Below, one piece after another: positions 51,125 through 60,114 of a DNA stretch of 64,000 nucleotides. Positions within the stretch are counted from its first letter, which is position 1. Every line of letters begins with the position of its first letter. A program made the position numbers and the translations under genes. Below the pieces are notes generated by a model that was not told the origin of the DNA, made no database searches, and was given only the letters and a program-made list of their open reading frames with translations. The DNA comes from SZUA-430 sp034440355 (lineage in GTDB: Bacteria; Pseudomonadota; Alphaproteobacteria; Micropepsales; Micropepsaceae). The stretch covers positions 1 to 64,000 of the forward strand of contig JAWXBY010000159.1 in NCBI GenBank assembly GCA_034440355.1. Reading direction: 5' to 3'.

Positions 51125-51801
51125 TAGCGTCTTCCGCTGGCGGCGGCCTTATAACCCGTTTCGGAGACGATCGCGAGATGGGCGCGCAATTCGGGAATGC
51201 CCCAGCCTTTTTCCGCGGAGGTCGCGAAGAGTTCGGGGTGTGCGGCGGTGTGTTCGGTGGCCACGAGCCGCGCGTCGTTAACCGCTTTGGCGCGTTCGGT
51301 TTCGTTCAGCTTGTCGATCTTGGTTAGGACGATGATGAAGGACGCGGCCGTCGCGTCGAGCAATTTCATCATGTCGCGATCGTTCTCCTTCGCGCCGTGG
51401 CGCGCGTCGACGAGCATGCAGACGCGGCGCAGCTGGGGGCGGCCGGTCAGATAGGTCACGATCAGCTTGCGCCATTCGGCGGAGATCGATTTCGACACGC
51501 GGGCGAAGCCGTAGCCGGGCAAGTCGGCGAGCGTCAGGCGCCCGCCGAGGTCGAACAGATTGATGTCGCGCGTGCGGCCCGGCGTGTTCGAGACGCGGGC
51601 CAGCGTGTTGCGGTTGGTGAGGGCGTTGATCAGGCTCGACTTGCCGACGTTCGAGCGGCCCGCGAAAGCCACCTCCAGCGGCTTGGTCGGGGGCAGGTCC
51701 GAGAATTGCTTGATCGGGCGCAGGAACTTGCACTCTTGCGCGAACAAGAGATGGCCGCGCCGAAGCGCGGCCTTGTCGAAGGTGGCTTGTTCGTCGGTCA
51801 T
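51124..51801 (-). CDS. engB: ribosome biogenesis GTP-binding protein YihA/YsxC/EngB
   Basis: A 225-residue GTPase needed for large-subunit assembly. The G motifs are intact: G1 GRSNVGKSS (about residue 49), G2 Thr in NTPGRTRDIN, G3 DLPGYGFA, G4 TKID, G5 SAEKGWG. The ATG at 51801 overlaps the yidC stop by four bases. The frame is open much further upstream inside yidC, which I reject. Confidence 0.96.
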   Translation of the reverse strand: MTDEQATFDKAALRRGHLLFAQECKFLRPIKQFSDLPPTKPLEVAFAGRSNVGKSSLINALTNRNTLARVSNTPGRTRDINLFDLGGRLTLADLPGYGFARVSKSISAEWRKLIVTYLTGRPQLRRVCMLVDARHGAKENDRDMMKLLDATAASFIIVLTKIDKLNETERAKAVNDARLVATEHTAAHPELFATSAEKGWGIPELRAHLAIVSETGYKAAASGRR

Positions 51802-53630
51802 TCGCCGGGCGCTTGATCCGGCGGCTTCTTTGCCGGCGAGAGCCATGCGGGCAGCTTGAAGTTCTTGCCGATGTCGATGGGCACGTCCATGCGGCGCATG
51901 ATGACGTATTGCTGGCCGATCGAGAGCAGGTTGTTCACCGTCCAGTAGATGACGAGGCCGGCCGGGAACGACGCCATCAGATACGTGAAGACCGGCGGCA
52001 TCATGACCATCATCTGCTGCTGCACAGGGTCGGTCGCGGGCGGGTTCATCTTGGTCTGGAACCACATCGTGATGCCCATCAGCACCGGCCACACGCCCAC
52101 ATGCAACCAGGTCGGCACGACAAACGGCAGCAAGCCGAAGAGATTGAAGAGCGACGTCGGGTCGGCGGCCGCCAAATCCTGGATCCAGCCGAAGAAGGGC
52201 GCGTGACGCATTTCGATGGTCACGAAGAGAACTTTGTAGAGCGAGAAGAAGACCGGAATCTGAACCAGGATGGGCAGGCAGCCCATCATCGGGTTGACCT
52301 TTTCGCGCTTGAAGAGCGCAGCCAATTCCTGCTGCTGCTTCATGCGGTCTTCCTTGTTCCGCTCCTGGATCTCCTTCATCTGCGGTTGGACCTTCTTCAT
52401 CTTCGCCATCGACTCGTAGGAGCGGTTGGCTAGGGGGAAGAAGAGGATCTTGATCCCGATCGTGAGCAGGATGATTGCAACACCGAAATTGCCGACGAGT
52501 TTGTTCAGAAGGTCGAGGCCCTTAAACATCCAGTAGGTGATGATCGAGAACCAACCCCAGTCGATCGTCATGTCGAAACGGAAGATGTCGAGCTTTTCCT
52601 GATATTCCTCGATCAGAGATACGACCTTGGCGCCGGCATAGACGTTGTGCGTGACGGTCACCGCGCCGCCTGCGGGCACGTTGCGTGCGCCGAGCAGATA
52701 ATCGGCGCGGAAGACTTCCTTGCCGGCGGCGTCGGTCGTCAGGGAGAAACGGCCGGTGAACTGTTCCTTCTGCGGTGGGATAAGCGTCGCCATCCAATAC
52801 TTGTCGGTGATGCCGACCCAGCCGCCGGTGCTGTCGAGTTTCAGCTCCTTGCTCTCGTAGTCGCGCATTTCGGCGTAGGTGGTTTTGTCCTGCAGGCTAC
52901 CGCCCAAGACGCCGACCAGGCCTTCATGCAGGATCCAGTTCGTAGCGTGTTGCGGTTCGCCCTCGCGCGCGACGACGGCATATGGATAGAGCGTGACCGG
53001 TGCGCCCGATCCGTTCTCGACCGTATCGGTGACGGTGAACATGTAGTTCGCGTCGAGCGCGATGTTGCGCTTGAAGACGAGGCCTTGGCCGTTGTCCCAG
53101 GTCAGCGTCACGGGCGTCGACGGTGTGAGCTTGGTGCCCGAGGCGACGTTCCACACCGTCTTTGAATCCGGAATTGGCGTCGCCGAGCCGGGAGCGCGCG
53201 TCCAGCCGATTTCGGCGAAGGTCGCGCCGGTAGTGCCGTGCGGCGTCAGGAAGACGATCTCGGGGCTCTTCGGATCGACGGTCTCGCGGTAGTCCTTGAG
53301 ACGTAGGTTGTCGATCTGACCGCCGGTCAGACGGATCGAACCGTCGACCTTGGGATTGTCGAACTCGAGGCGTGCGCCGCCGGTCTTCAACGCGTCTTCG
53401 AGCGGCATCGTCTGGCCGGGCGGCAGCAGCGCCGGCGTGACCGGTGCGCCAGGTGCCGTCGGTGCGATCGTCGGCGCGGTGGTCTTTTGCTGCTCGGCGG
53501 CGCGTTGCGCGGCCTCGCGCTGCTTTTCGACCTGCGGGTTTACGAAGAAGAATTGCCACGCGACCATGACGACGACGCACAACAGCATCGCGACGATCAG
53601 GTTGGTGCTATCCGGCTTGTTGTCTTTCAT
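51798..53630 (-). CDS. yidC: membrane protein insertase YidC
   Basis: A 610-residue inner-membrane insertase that works with or without SecYEG. TM1 at residues about 10-27 is followed by a large periplasmic beta domain (about 60-350). The conserved 60-kDa core has FPLANRSYESMAKMKKVQPQMKEIQERNKED, GCLPILVQIPVFFSLYKVLF and the C-terminal VIYWTVNNLLSIGQQYVIMR. The ATG at 53630 gives the usual MKDNK start. It lies 14 bp after yidD on the same strand. Confidence 0.97.
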   Translation of the reverse strand: MKDNKPDSTNLIVAMLLCVVVMVAWQFFFVNPQVEKQREAAQRAAEQQKTTAPTIAPTAPGAPVTPALLPPGQTMPLEDALKTGGARLEFDNPKVDGSIRLTGGQIDNLRLKDYRETVDPKSPEIVFLTPHGTTGATFAEIGWTRAPGSATPIPDSKTVWNVASGTKLTPSTPVTLTWDNGQGLVFKRNIALDANYMFTVTDTVENGSGAPVTLYPYAVVAREGEPQHATNWILHEGLVGVLGGSLQDKTTYAEMRDYESKELKLDSTGGWVGITDKYWMATLIPPQKEQFTGRFSLTTDAAGKEVFRADYLLGARNVPAGGAVTVTHNVYAGAKVVSLIEEYQEKLDIFRFDMTIDWGWFSIITYWMFKGLDLLNKLVGNFGVAIILLTIGIKILFFPLANRSYESMAKMKKVQPQMKEIQERNKEDRMKQQQELAALFKREKVNPMMGCLPILVQIPVFFSLYKVLFVTIEMRHAPFFGWIQDLAAADPTSLFNLFGLLPFVVPTWLHVGVWPVLMGITMWFQTKMNPPATDPVQQQMMVMMPPVFTYLMASFPAGLVIYWTVNNLLSIGQQYVIMRRMDVPIDIGKNFKLPAWLSPAKKPPDQAPGE

Positions 53631-53644
53631 ACCGCGAAGGTTTC

Positions 53645-53923
53645 TCAGTGACGGTGATGGGGGCAATTGTCGGGGACGGGATCGAAGCCCGAGCCGCCGC
53701 CGCCCAGCCACTTGACCGGATGACAGCGCGCGAGACGGCGCGCGGCGAGCCAGACGCCTTTAATGGGCCCATGCTTCTCGATCGCTTCGAGCGCATAGGC
53801 GGAACAGGACGGCTGAAAGCGGCACACGGGGCCGATGAACGGCGAGATCGTGTAGCGGTAGAGATGGATCGGCGCCTGCGTGAGCCTCTTCAAAGCGTGC
53901 AGAACCGGCGCGACGGTTGTCAT
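53645..53923 (-). CDS. yidD: membrane protein insertion efficiency factor YidD
   Basis: A 92-residue peripheral inner-membrane protein that assists YidC. Family motifs are complete: RYTISPFIGPVCRFQPSCSAYALEAIEKHG and ARCHPVKWLGGGGSGFDPVP with conserved Cys. The start overlaps the rnpA stop by four bases, so it is translationally coupled to rnpA. Confidence 0.95.
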   Translation of the reverse strand: MTTVAPVLHALKRLTQAPIHLYRYTISPFIGPVCRFQPSCSAYALEAIEKHGPIKGVWLAARRLARCHPVKWLGGGGSGFDPVPDNCPHHRH

Positions 53924-54327
53924 GGTTCCTCCGCTCTGGGGGTACGCCCCCCATGCACTTTGCGGAGAGCCTGTTTCAAATCTTCGATGAGCGAGGCAAA
54001 GGGCCGTTCGGGCGTCGCCTCGCGAGCGATCAGTACATAGTCATGGCCCGGGGAGCCATAAAGGGGCAGGACCGCGCGCGCAACCTCGCGCAGGCGGCGC
54101 TTGGCCCGGTTGCGAACCACAGCGTTGCCGATCTTCTTCGTGACGGTGAACCCGGCGCGCGCCTCGGTGGTTTCGACGGGCGTTTGCGCCATTTGCAGAA
54201 CGAGGCCGGGAGCCGCCCATTTTCGTCCGCGCGCCAAGCGCAGAAAATCGGCGCGAACCTTCAGACGCGACACTTTGACCTTGCCGGGCGGGGTCTTGTC
54301 AGGTGGGGCGGCGCCGGGGGGCGACAC
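53920..54327 (-). CDS. rnpA: ribonuclease P protein component
   Basis: The protein subunit that helps RNase P RNA mature tRNA 5' ends. The RNR signature VRNRAKRRLREVARAV is preceded by AGFTVTKKIGNA, both conserved. I list the GTG at 54327 (135 residues). An in-frame GTG at 54273 preceded by AAGG would give the compact start VSRLKVRADFLRLARGRK (117 residues), close to normal length, and may be the true start. rpmH ends 16 bp upstream. Confidence 0.93.
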   Translation of the reverse strand: MSPPGAAPPDKTPPGKVKVSRLKVRADFLRLARGRKWAAPGLVLQMAQTPVETTEARAGFTVTKKIGNAVVRNRAKRRLREVARAVLPLYGSPGHDYVLIAREATPERPFASLIEDLKQALRKVHGGRTPRAEEP

Positions 54328-54343
54328 GCGCGCTTTTCGAGAT

Positions 54344-54478
54344 TTAGGCCGACAGACGCTTGCGGCCGTGGGCGCGGCGGCGGGCCAGAACCTTGCGGCC
54401 GTTGGCGGTGCCGGTGCGCGAACGGAAGCCGTGGCGGCGCTTTCTGACGATCTTGGACGGCTGATAGGTGCGCTTCAC
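54344..54478 (-). CDS. rpmH: 50S ribosomal protein L34
   Basis: A 44-residue ribosomal protein, rich in Arg and Lys: MKRTYQPSKIVRKRRHGFRS at the N-terminus and RRAHGRKRLSA at the end, typical L34. The start is GTG at 54478, with AAGGA about nine bases before it. It is the first gene of the rpmH-rnpA-yidD-yidC-engB-argB series, the conserved order near many bacterial replication origins, though no origin is seen here. Confidence 0.97.
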   Translation of the reverse strand: MKRTYQPSKIVRKRRHGFRSRTGTANGRKVLARRRAHGRKRLSA

Positions 54479-54640
54479 GGCGACGATTCCTTGGACGGTC
54501 TGTCAGGCGATTGGAAGGGCGCGCATATAAGGGAAATACGGCCCCCAAGTCAAATCTGGTCCTTCCGTCAAAGGCTTGTGTTCGCGGCCCCGGTGCGGGC
54601 GTGGCATAAGTCCTTGAGCGGGAGGCAACAAAACCGGGGC

Positions 54641-55441
54641 ATGGCGATCCGTCGTAGAACGATCATGCTTGCGCTTGGCGCCGCCGTTCTGGCGCGCGTT
54701 CCACTTCACGCCGCCGACCCTTCAACGACCGATGCCCACACTATGACCGTCGATCACACCGCTTGGCAGAGCATTCTCGGACGCTATGTGTCGGCCTCGC
54801 CGGATGGGATCAATCGCTTTGCCTATGGGCGGGTGAGTCCTGCCGACAAAGGGGTACTGAAGGCCTATCTCGGCGAGCTGCAGGGCGTGCGGGTGTCGGC
54901 GCTCGGCGAGAGCGAGCAGCGCGCCTATTGGATCAATTTCTACAATGCGCTGACCATCGACGTTGTGCTGGACCATTATCCGGTCAAGTCGATCCGCGAT
55001 ATCGGCGGTGGTTTGTTTGTGACCGGGCCGTGGAAGAAGGAACTCGTCGCGGTCGAGGGGCGGAAGCTCTCGCTCGACAGTATCGAGCACGACATTCTGC
55101 GCAAGACATGGCGCGATCCGCGCGTTCACTACGCGGTCAACTGCGCGTCGATAAGCTGTCCCAATCTGATGCGCGAGGCGTTCACGGGCGCCAAGCTCGA
55201 ACAGATGCTGAACCAAGGCGCGCGCGATTATGTCAACCATCCGCGCGGCGCCAAGATCGTGAACGGCAGGCTGACGCTGTCGCAGATTTACGAGTGGTAC
55301 CGGCGTGATTTCGGCTCGCGCGATGGCGAGGTTATCGCTCACGTCACTCGTTATGCAGAGCCGAAACTCAAGACACAGTTGGCAGGCATCGAAACCATAG
55401 CCGGGTACGACTATGACTGGTCGTTGAACGAGGCTAAGTGA
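54641..55441 (+). CDS. DUF547 domain-containing exported protein
   Basis: A 266-residue exported protein with an N-terminal signal sequence carrying RRRT followed by a hydrophobic core; a Tat signal is possible but not strict. The DUF547 domain shows ERAYWINFYNALTIDVVLDHYPVKSIRDI, VHYAVNCASISCPNL (Cys pair) and LSQIYEWYRRDFG, all family features. Function is unknown; related folds include cysteine peptidase-like ones. Start ATG 54641. The TVP38 gene follows six bases after the stop. Confidence 0.88.
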   Translation: MAIRRRTIMLALGAAVLARVPLHAADPSTTDAHTMTVDHTAWQSILGRYVSASPDGINRFAYGRVSPADKGVLKAYLGELQGVRVSALGESEQRAYWINFYNALTIDVVLDHYPVKSIRDIGGGLFVTGPWKKELVAVEGRKLSLDSIEHDILRKTWRDPRVHYAVNCASISCPNLMREAFTGAKLEQMLNQGARDYVNHPRGAKIVNGRLTLSQIYEWYRRDFGSRDGEVIAHVTRYAEPKLKTQLAGIETIAGYDYDWSLNEAK

Positions 55442-55447
55442 GGGTCC

Positions 55448-56188
55448 ATGGAAACGCCGACCACCAACGACAGCAAACCGCGTTTGTCGATCACGCGTCT
55501 GCTCCCGCTCTTGATCCTTGGGGCGGGGCTCATCGCGTTCTTCGCCCTCGGGCTCAACAAGTATCTGACGCTCGATCTCCTGAAGGAGAATCGGGAGGTC
55601 TTGAAGACTTGGGTTTACGAGCACAAGACGGAGGCGGTGCTGTTGTTCATCCTCGCCTACGTGATCACGGCAGCGTTCTCCTTACCTCTTGGCGCGCTGC
55701 TCAGCGTCGCGGGCGGGTTCTTGTTCGGCAGCATCTTCGGCGCGGTGTGGATCGTGATCGGGGCCACGATCGGCGCGACAATTCTGTTTCTGGTGGCGAA
55801 AACGGCGCTTGGCGAACCCTTGCGTCAACGGTTTGCATCGCAGATCCAACGGATGGAGGAGGGCTTTCGCGCCAATGCGTTCAGCTATCTGCTGCTCTTG
55901 AGGCTCGTGCCGCTGTTTCCGTTTTGGCTGGTGAATTTGGCGCCGGCGTTCTTGGGCGTTTCGCTTGTCACGTTCGTGATCACGACGTTCCTCGGCATCA
56001 TTCCGGGCGCGTTCGTGTTCGCGAGCATCGGCAATGGGCTTAACGCGTTGTTCGAGGCGGGTGAGCAACCGGATTTGAGCTTGATCGGGTTGTTATCGCG
56101 GCCGGACTTCTACATTCCGATCATTGGTCTCACCTTGTTGTCGCTCATCCCGATCGTCTATCGCGCGTTCGCGACGAAGAAGGTTTGA
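55448..56188 (+). CDS. TVP38/TMEM64 family membrane protein
   Basis: A 246-residue multi-pass inner-membrane protein of the VTT/SNARE-associated domain family. It has AAFSLPLGALLSVAGGFLFGSIFGAVWIVIGATIGATILFLVAK (about residues 78-120), containing the G-x-x-x-G re-entrant motif, and FSYLLLLRLVPLFPFWLVNLAPAFLG, the second signature. Family members act in lipid or small-molecule transport across the membrane. It lies five bases before the flavin oxidoreductase gene, so they share an operon. Confidence 0.93.
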   Translation: METPTTNDSKPRLSITRLLPLLILGAGLIAFFALGLNKYLTLDLLKENREVLKTWVYEHKTEAVLLFILAYVITAAFSLPLGALLSVAGGFLFGSIFGAVWIVIGATIGATILFLVAKTALGEPLRQRFASQIQRMEEGFRANAFSYLLLLRLVPLFPFWLVNLAPAFLGVSLVTFVITTFLGIIPGAFVFASIGNGLNALFEAGEQPDLSLIGLLSRPDFYIPIIGLTLLSLIPIVYRAFATKKV

Positions 56189-56192
56189 GGCG

Positions 56193-57620
56193 ATGGCCGA
56201 ATTGATCAAGGCCGACCTTTGCATCATCGGTGCGGGATCGGGCGGGCTTTCGGTTGCCGCGGGCGCCGCGCAGCTGGGGCAGAAGGTCGTTCTGATCGAG
56301 CGCCACAAGATGGGCGGCGATTGCCTGAACTACGGTTGCGTGCCGTCGAAGTCGTTGATTGCCGCCGCCTCGCATGCCCATGCCGTGCGGCGGGCGCGCG
56401 AGTTCGGCGTCGATGCGGGCGAGCCGAAGACGGATTTCGCGCGCGTCATGAAGCATGTGCATGACGTGATCGCCGCGATCGAACCGAACGACTCCGTGGA
56501 GCGGTTCGAGAAGCTGGGCGTGCGCGTCGTCAAGGCGTCGGCGCGGTTTGTCGGGCCGCATGAGGTTGAGGCCGGCGATCTTCGGATCAGCGCGCGCTAT
56601 TTCATTGTTGCGACGGGGTCGTCGCCGTTGAAACCGCCGATCCCGGGGTTGGAGCAGACGCCCTATTTCACGAATGAGACGTTGTTCGACAACACGGTTC
56701 TGCCTGAGCATCTGATCATCATCGGCGGCGGCCCGATCGGGATCGAGTTGGCGCAAGCGCATCGCCGGCTGGGTTCGCGGGTGAGCGTGCTGGAAGCAAA
56801 ACAGATTCTGCCAAAGGACGATTCCGACGCGGTGGCCATCGTGCGTGACGCGCTGACCAAAGACGGTGTCGTTGTGCGCGAGGGTGCGTCGGTTACCGCC
56901 GTTGCCAAGACCGAGGGCGGCGTGTCGGTGACGATTGCGCGCAACGGGCAGAGCGAGGTTGTGACGGGATCACATCTGTTGTTGGCCGCGGGGCGGACGT
57001 CCAACGTCGATGGGCTCAATCTCGAAGCGGCGGGTGTGAAGTATTCGCGCAAGGGCATTGAGGTCGACGCGGGACTGCGGACGGCGAACAGCCGGGTCTA
57101 TGCGATCGGTGATGTTGCGGGCGGGCTGCAGTTTACGCATGTCGCGGGTTATCACGCGGGCATCATCATTCGCCGGCTGCTGTTCAAGGTTCCGGCGAAG
57201 GCCGATGCGGCGACGCCGTGGTGCACTTACACCGATCCCGAGCTTGCGCATGTCGGCCTGACCGAGGCTTCGGCGCGCGAGAAGGGGCTTAAGGTTTCGA
57301 TCGCGCGGTGGCCGCTGCACGACAATGATCGCGCGCAGGCAGAGCGTGAACTGCAGGGGCTTGCGAAAGTTGTTGTGGTGAACGGGCGCGTTGTGGGGGC
57401 CACCATCGTTGCGCCGCATGCGGGGGATTTGATCCTGCCGTGGGTGATGGCGGTCGGGCAGAAGATGAAGCTGAGCGCGATGGCGGGGCTCGTCGCGCCC
57501 TATCCGACGCTGGGCGAGATTTCGAAGCGGGCGGCGGGATCTTATTTTACCCCGACACTGTTTTCGGGGCGCACGCGCGGCTTGATTAAAATCCTCTCAT
57601 GGTTCGGGCCCCGCCGCTGA
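56193..57620 (+). CDS. FAD-dependent pyridine nucleotide-disulphide oxidoreductase
   Basis: A 475-residue flavoenzyme of the dihydrolipoyl dehydrogenase/mercuric reductase family. The FAD site CIIGAGSGGLS is at residues 10-20, the redox disulphide GGDCLNYGCVPSK holds Cys44 and Cys49, then comes an NADH site IIGGGPIGIELAQ, with YAIGDVAGGLQFTHVA binding FAD again. In the C-terminal interface the catalytic His-x-x-x-x-Glu motif (HPTxSE in lipoyl dehydrogenase) reads YPTLGE (Tyr437), so it is not a normal lipoyl dehydrogenase. Adjacency to the TVP38 gene suggests a common role. The start is ATG 56193. Confidence 0.92.
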   Translation: MAELIKADLCIIGAGSGGLSVAAGAAQLGQKVVLIERHKMGGDCLNYGCVPSKSLIAAASHAHAVRRAREFGVDAGEPKTDFARVMKHVHDVIAAIEPNDSVERFEKLGVRVVKASARFVGPHEVEAGDLRISARYFIVATGSSPLKPPIPGLEQTPYFTNETLFDNTVLPEHLIIIGGGPIGIELAQAHRRLGSRVSVLEAKQILPKDDSDAVAIVRDALTKDGVVVREGASVTAVAKTEGGVSVTIARNGQSEVVTGSHLLLAAGRTSNVDGLNLEAAGVKYSRKGIEVDAGLRTANSRVYAIGDVAGGLQFTHVAGYHAGIIIRRLLFKVPAKADAATPWCTYTDPELAHVGLTEASAREKGLKVSIARWPLHDNDRAQAERELQGLAKVVVVNGRVVGATIVAPHAGDLILPWVMAVGQKMKLSAMAGLVAPYPTLGEISKRAAGSYFTPTLFSGRTRGLIKILSWFGPRR

Positions 57621-57730
57621 CAGCGGTCCTTGTCGTAAACTGGCTGTTGCAACTCTTGTCGCGGATGGGTTAACCGCGCGAAGTTTTTCGCCCGCCGCCG
57701 CCTGCTGTGCTATCCCTCGCCCCCAAGGCG

Positions 57731-59164
57731 ATGGTCGGATTTTCCAGCTCAGTTCGGACGTTCTTTCGCAGGCTTTTTTTCGAGAGCCTGTCGCGGCGCC
57801 TTTTGTTGTTCACGACCGCGTTCGTGATGCTGGCCGAGATCCTTATCTATTTTCCGTCGGCCGCGCGGCAGTACCACGACGTGCTGGCCGCGCGTTTGGC
57901 GTCGGCGCAGATCGCCGTGCTGGCGCTCGACGAGGTGCGGGACACCGAGTTGTCGCCGACGCTGCGCAATGAGCTTCTGGCGAATGCGGGCGTGCGGCTG
58001 GTGGCGTTGAAGCGCAACAACACGCGCCGGCTCTATCTGGCCGAGACGATGCCGCCCACCGTCGACGTCGAGATCGATCTTCGGCGCGCGTCGCTGCCCG
58101 AGCTGATTTGGGCGAGCATGGATTGCATCTTGTTCGGCGAGGGGCGGATTTTGCGGGTGCAGGGTACGCCACGCCTTGGCGGCGGCGACTTCATTGAAGT
58201 GCTGGTCGACGAGACGCCGATCCGCAGCGATATGGTCACGTATTCGATACGGGTTCTGGTGTTGTCGCTACTCATCGCGCTGGTGACGTCGGGGCTGGTG
58301 TTTGCGACTTTGTTCTATTCCTTCGTGCGGCCGATGCAGCGGGTGACGCAGTCGATGGTGCGCTTCCAGGAGCGGCCCGACGATGCGCAACGCATCATCA
58401 TACCGACCGATCGTTCCGACGAGTTGGGGCAGGCGGAGCGGGTGCTGGCCGCGATGCAGACGGAGTTGCGGCAGGCCTTGCAGCAGCGGGAGCATTTGGC
58501 GGCGCTGGGTACGGCCGTCGCCAAGATCCAGCACGACCTGCGGAATATCCTGGCGAGCGCGCAGTTGGCTTCGGACAGGCTTGCGTCCAGCAACGATCCG
58601 ACGACGAAGGCTTTGGCGCCGAGGCTCGTGCAGTCGATCGACCGGGCGATTGCGCTCGCTACCAACACGCTGAAATACGGACGCGCGGAAGAGGCTGCGC
58701 CGAAGCGCATTCGTCAGCCGTTGCTCGCAATCGCTGACGAGGCGATGCATGCGGCGCTGGCTGCCGGCGACGGGCGGACGGGGTGGAACAACGCGTTCGA
58801 TCCGGACCTGCTGGTCGACGCGGACGGCGAGCAACTGCTGCGCATCATCATCAATATCGGCCGCAATGCGGTGCAGGCGTTGGAGGGGCATCCGGGGGCC
58901 GTGATCACGCTGTCGGCGCAGCGCGACAACGGCGATGTCGTCATTGATCTCGGCGATAATGGAGCCGGGATTCCCGAAGAGGCGCTGAAGCATTTGTTTG
59001 AGCCGTTCGCGCGCCGGGGGCGGTCGGGCGGTACGGGCCTCGGCCTTGCCATCGCGCGGGAGTTGGCGCGGGGGCATGGCGGCGATGTCGTGTTGCTGCG
59101 AACCGGTCCTGAGGGTACGACGTTCCGGATCACCATCCCGGATACGGTGCCCGCCTTGCTATGA
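57731..59164 (+). CDS. sensor histidine kinase with HAMP domain
   Basis: A 477-residue membrane sensor kinase. TM1 is at about residues 25-45 and TM2 at about 172-195, with a periplasmic domain between. HAMP follows (FVRPMQRVTQSMVRFQERPDD...SDELGQ). The H box IQHDLRNILASAQL carries phosphoacceptor His268. The ATPase part has N box NIGRNAVQALEG, G1 DLGDNGAGIPEEA and G2 GGTGLGLAIAREL. No response regulator adjoins it. The last four bases overlap glk. The ATG at 57731 is chosen over an upstream open frame; TTAACC lies 56 bp before it. Confidence 0.92.
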   Translation: MVGFSSSVRTFFRRLFFESLSRRLLLFTTAFVMLAEILIYFPSAARQYHDVLAARLASAQIAVLALDEVRDTELSPTLRNELLANAGVRLVALKRNNTRRLYLAETMPPTVDVEIDLRRASLPELIWASMDCILFGEGRILRVQGTPRLGGGDFIEVLVDETPIRSDMVTYSIRVLVLSLLIALVTSGLVFATLFYSFVRPMQRVTQSMVRFQERPDDAQRIIIPTDRSDELGQAERVLAAMQTELRQALQQREHLAALGTAVAKIQHDLRNILASAQLASDRLASSNDPTTKALAPRLVQSIDRAIALATNTLKYGRAEEAAPKRIRQPLLAIADEAMHAALAAGDGRTGWNNAFDPDLLVDADGEQLLRIIINIGRNAVQALEGHPGAVITLSAQRDNGDVVIDLGDNGAGIPEEALKHLFEPFARRGRSGGTGLGLAIARELARGHGGDVVLLRTGPEGTTFRITIPDTVPALL

Positions 59165-60114
59165 CTGCCGAAGCTCTTCTCGCCGATATCGGCGGAACGA
59201 ATGTGCGGCTTGCGACGCTGACCGCCGACGGGCGGATCGCGAATGTCGAATCGTGGCTCACCGCGCTCTATCCGGATTTCGGTTCGGCGGTGCGGGCCTA
59301 CGCCGAGTTGACCGGATTGGCGCTGCCCGTGCGCGCGGCTTCGGTGTGCGCGGCGGGACCGGTGATGGGCGAGCGCATCGATCTCACCAATTGTTCGTGG
59401 AACGTGTCGCGTTCCGGCATCGCGGAGGCGACGGGCGCGGCGGCGGTCGCGCTCGTGAACGACTTCGCTGCGGTCGCGCATGCGGTGCCGGGGCTTGGCG
59501 CCGGTGATCTTATGCAGATCGGCGGCGACGCGCCGCTTGACGGTGCGCCGAAGGTGGCGCTGGGGCCGGGGACCGGGCTTGGCGTGGCGAGCGTCGTGCC
59601 GGATGGACGCGGCGGTTGGGTGGCGGCGCCGGGCGAGGGCGGGCATGTCGATCTTGCGGCGACGAACGATCGCGAGATCGCCGTCGTCTATCAGCTGCTG
59701 CGCGAGTTCGGGCGCGTGTCGGTCGAGCGCGTGCTGTCGGGGCCGGGGCTTGAGACGTTGTATCTCGCGCTCGCATCGCTCGACGGCGTGACGATGAACG
59801 CGAAGCCGATCGCGCACGACATCGCGAAGGCGGCGTTTTCGAAGAGCGATCCCGTGGCCGTCGAAGCGGTGGCGCTGTTCACCGGATGGCTGGGCAGCGT
59901 TGCGGGCAATTTGGCACTGACGCTGGGTGCGCGGGGCGGCGTCTACATTGCGGGCGGAATCGTTGCGCAGTGGGGCGACAAGTTCGACGCGGCGCTGTTC
60001 CGCCGCCGCTTTGAGGCGAAGGGACGGATGAAGAGTTTTCTCGCACCCATTCCTTGTTACGTCGTTACCGCGAAGGATCTCGCGTTCCGCGGGCTCGCGG
60101 CGATCGTCAGCTAG
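59161..60114 (+). CDS. glk: glucokinase
   Basis: A 317-residue glucokinase (Glk family) that phosphorylates glucose at the entry to sugar catabolism. The ATP-binding motif LLADIGGTNVRLATL is at residues 6-20, with LVNDFAAVAHAVPGLG (catalytic Asp), the GPGTGLGVASVV loop, the glucose-binding EGGH motif and the C-terminal GGVYIAGGIVAQWGD. The start overlaps the histidine kinase stop (ATGA), so the two are translationally coupled. Its end overlaps that of convergent ggt by four bases. Confidence 0.95.
   Translation: MTAEALLADIGGTNVRLATLTADGRIANVESWLTALYPDFGSAVRAYAELTGLALPVRAASVCAAGPVMGERIDLTNCSWNVSRSGIAEATGAAAVALVNDFAAVAHAVPGLGAGDLMQIGGDAPLDGAPKVALGPGTGLGVASVVPDGRGGWVAAPGEGGHVDLAATNDREIAVVYQLLREFGRVSVERVLSGPGLETLYLALASLDGVTMNAKPIAHDIAKAAFSKSDPVAVEAVALFTGWLGSVAGNLALTLGARGGVYIAGGIVAQWGDKFDAALFRRRFEAKGRMKSFLAPIPCYVVTAKDLAFRGLAAIVS

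Noticed and set aside
54344..54478. Replication origin near rpmH
   Set aside because: rpmH can lie near oriC, but no dnaA gene, DnaA-box cluster or AT-rich unwinding region is seen on either side.
58714..59817. Minus-strand frame of 367 codons opposite the histidine kinase and glk
   Set aside because: It covers parts of two real genes antisense and has no coherent domain.
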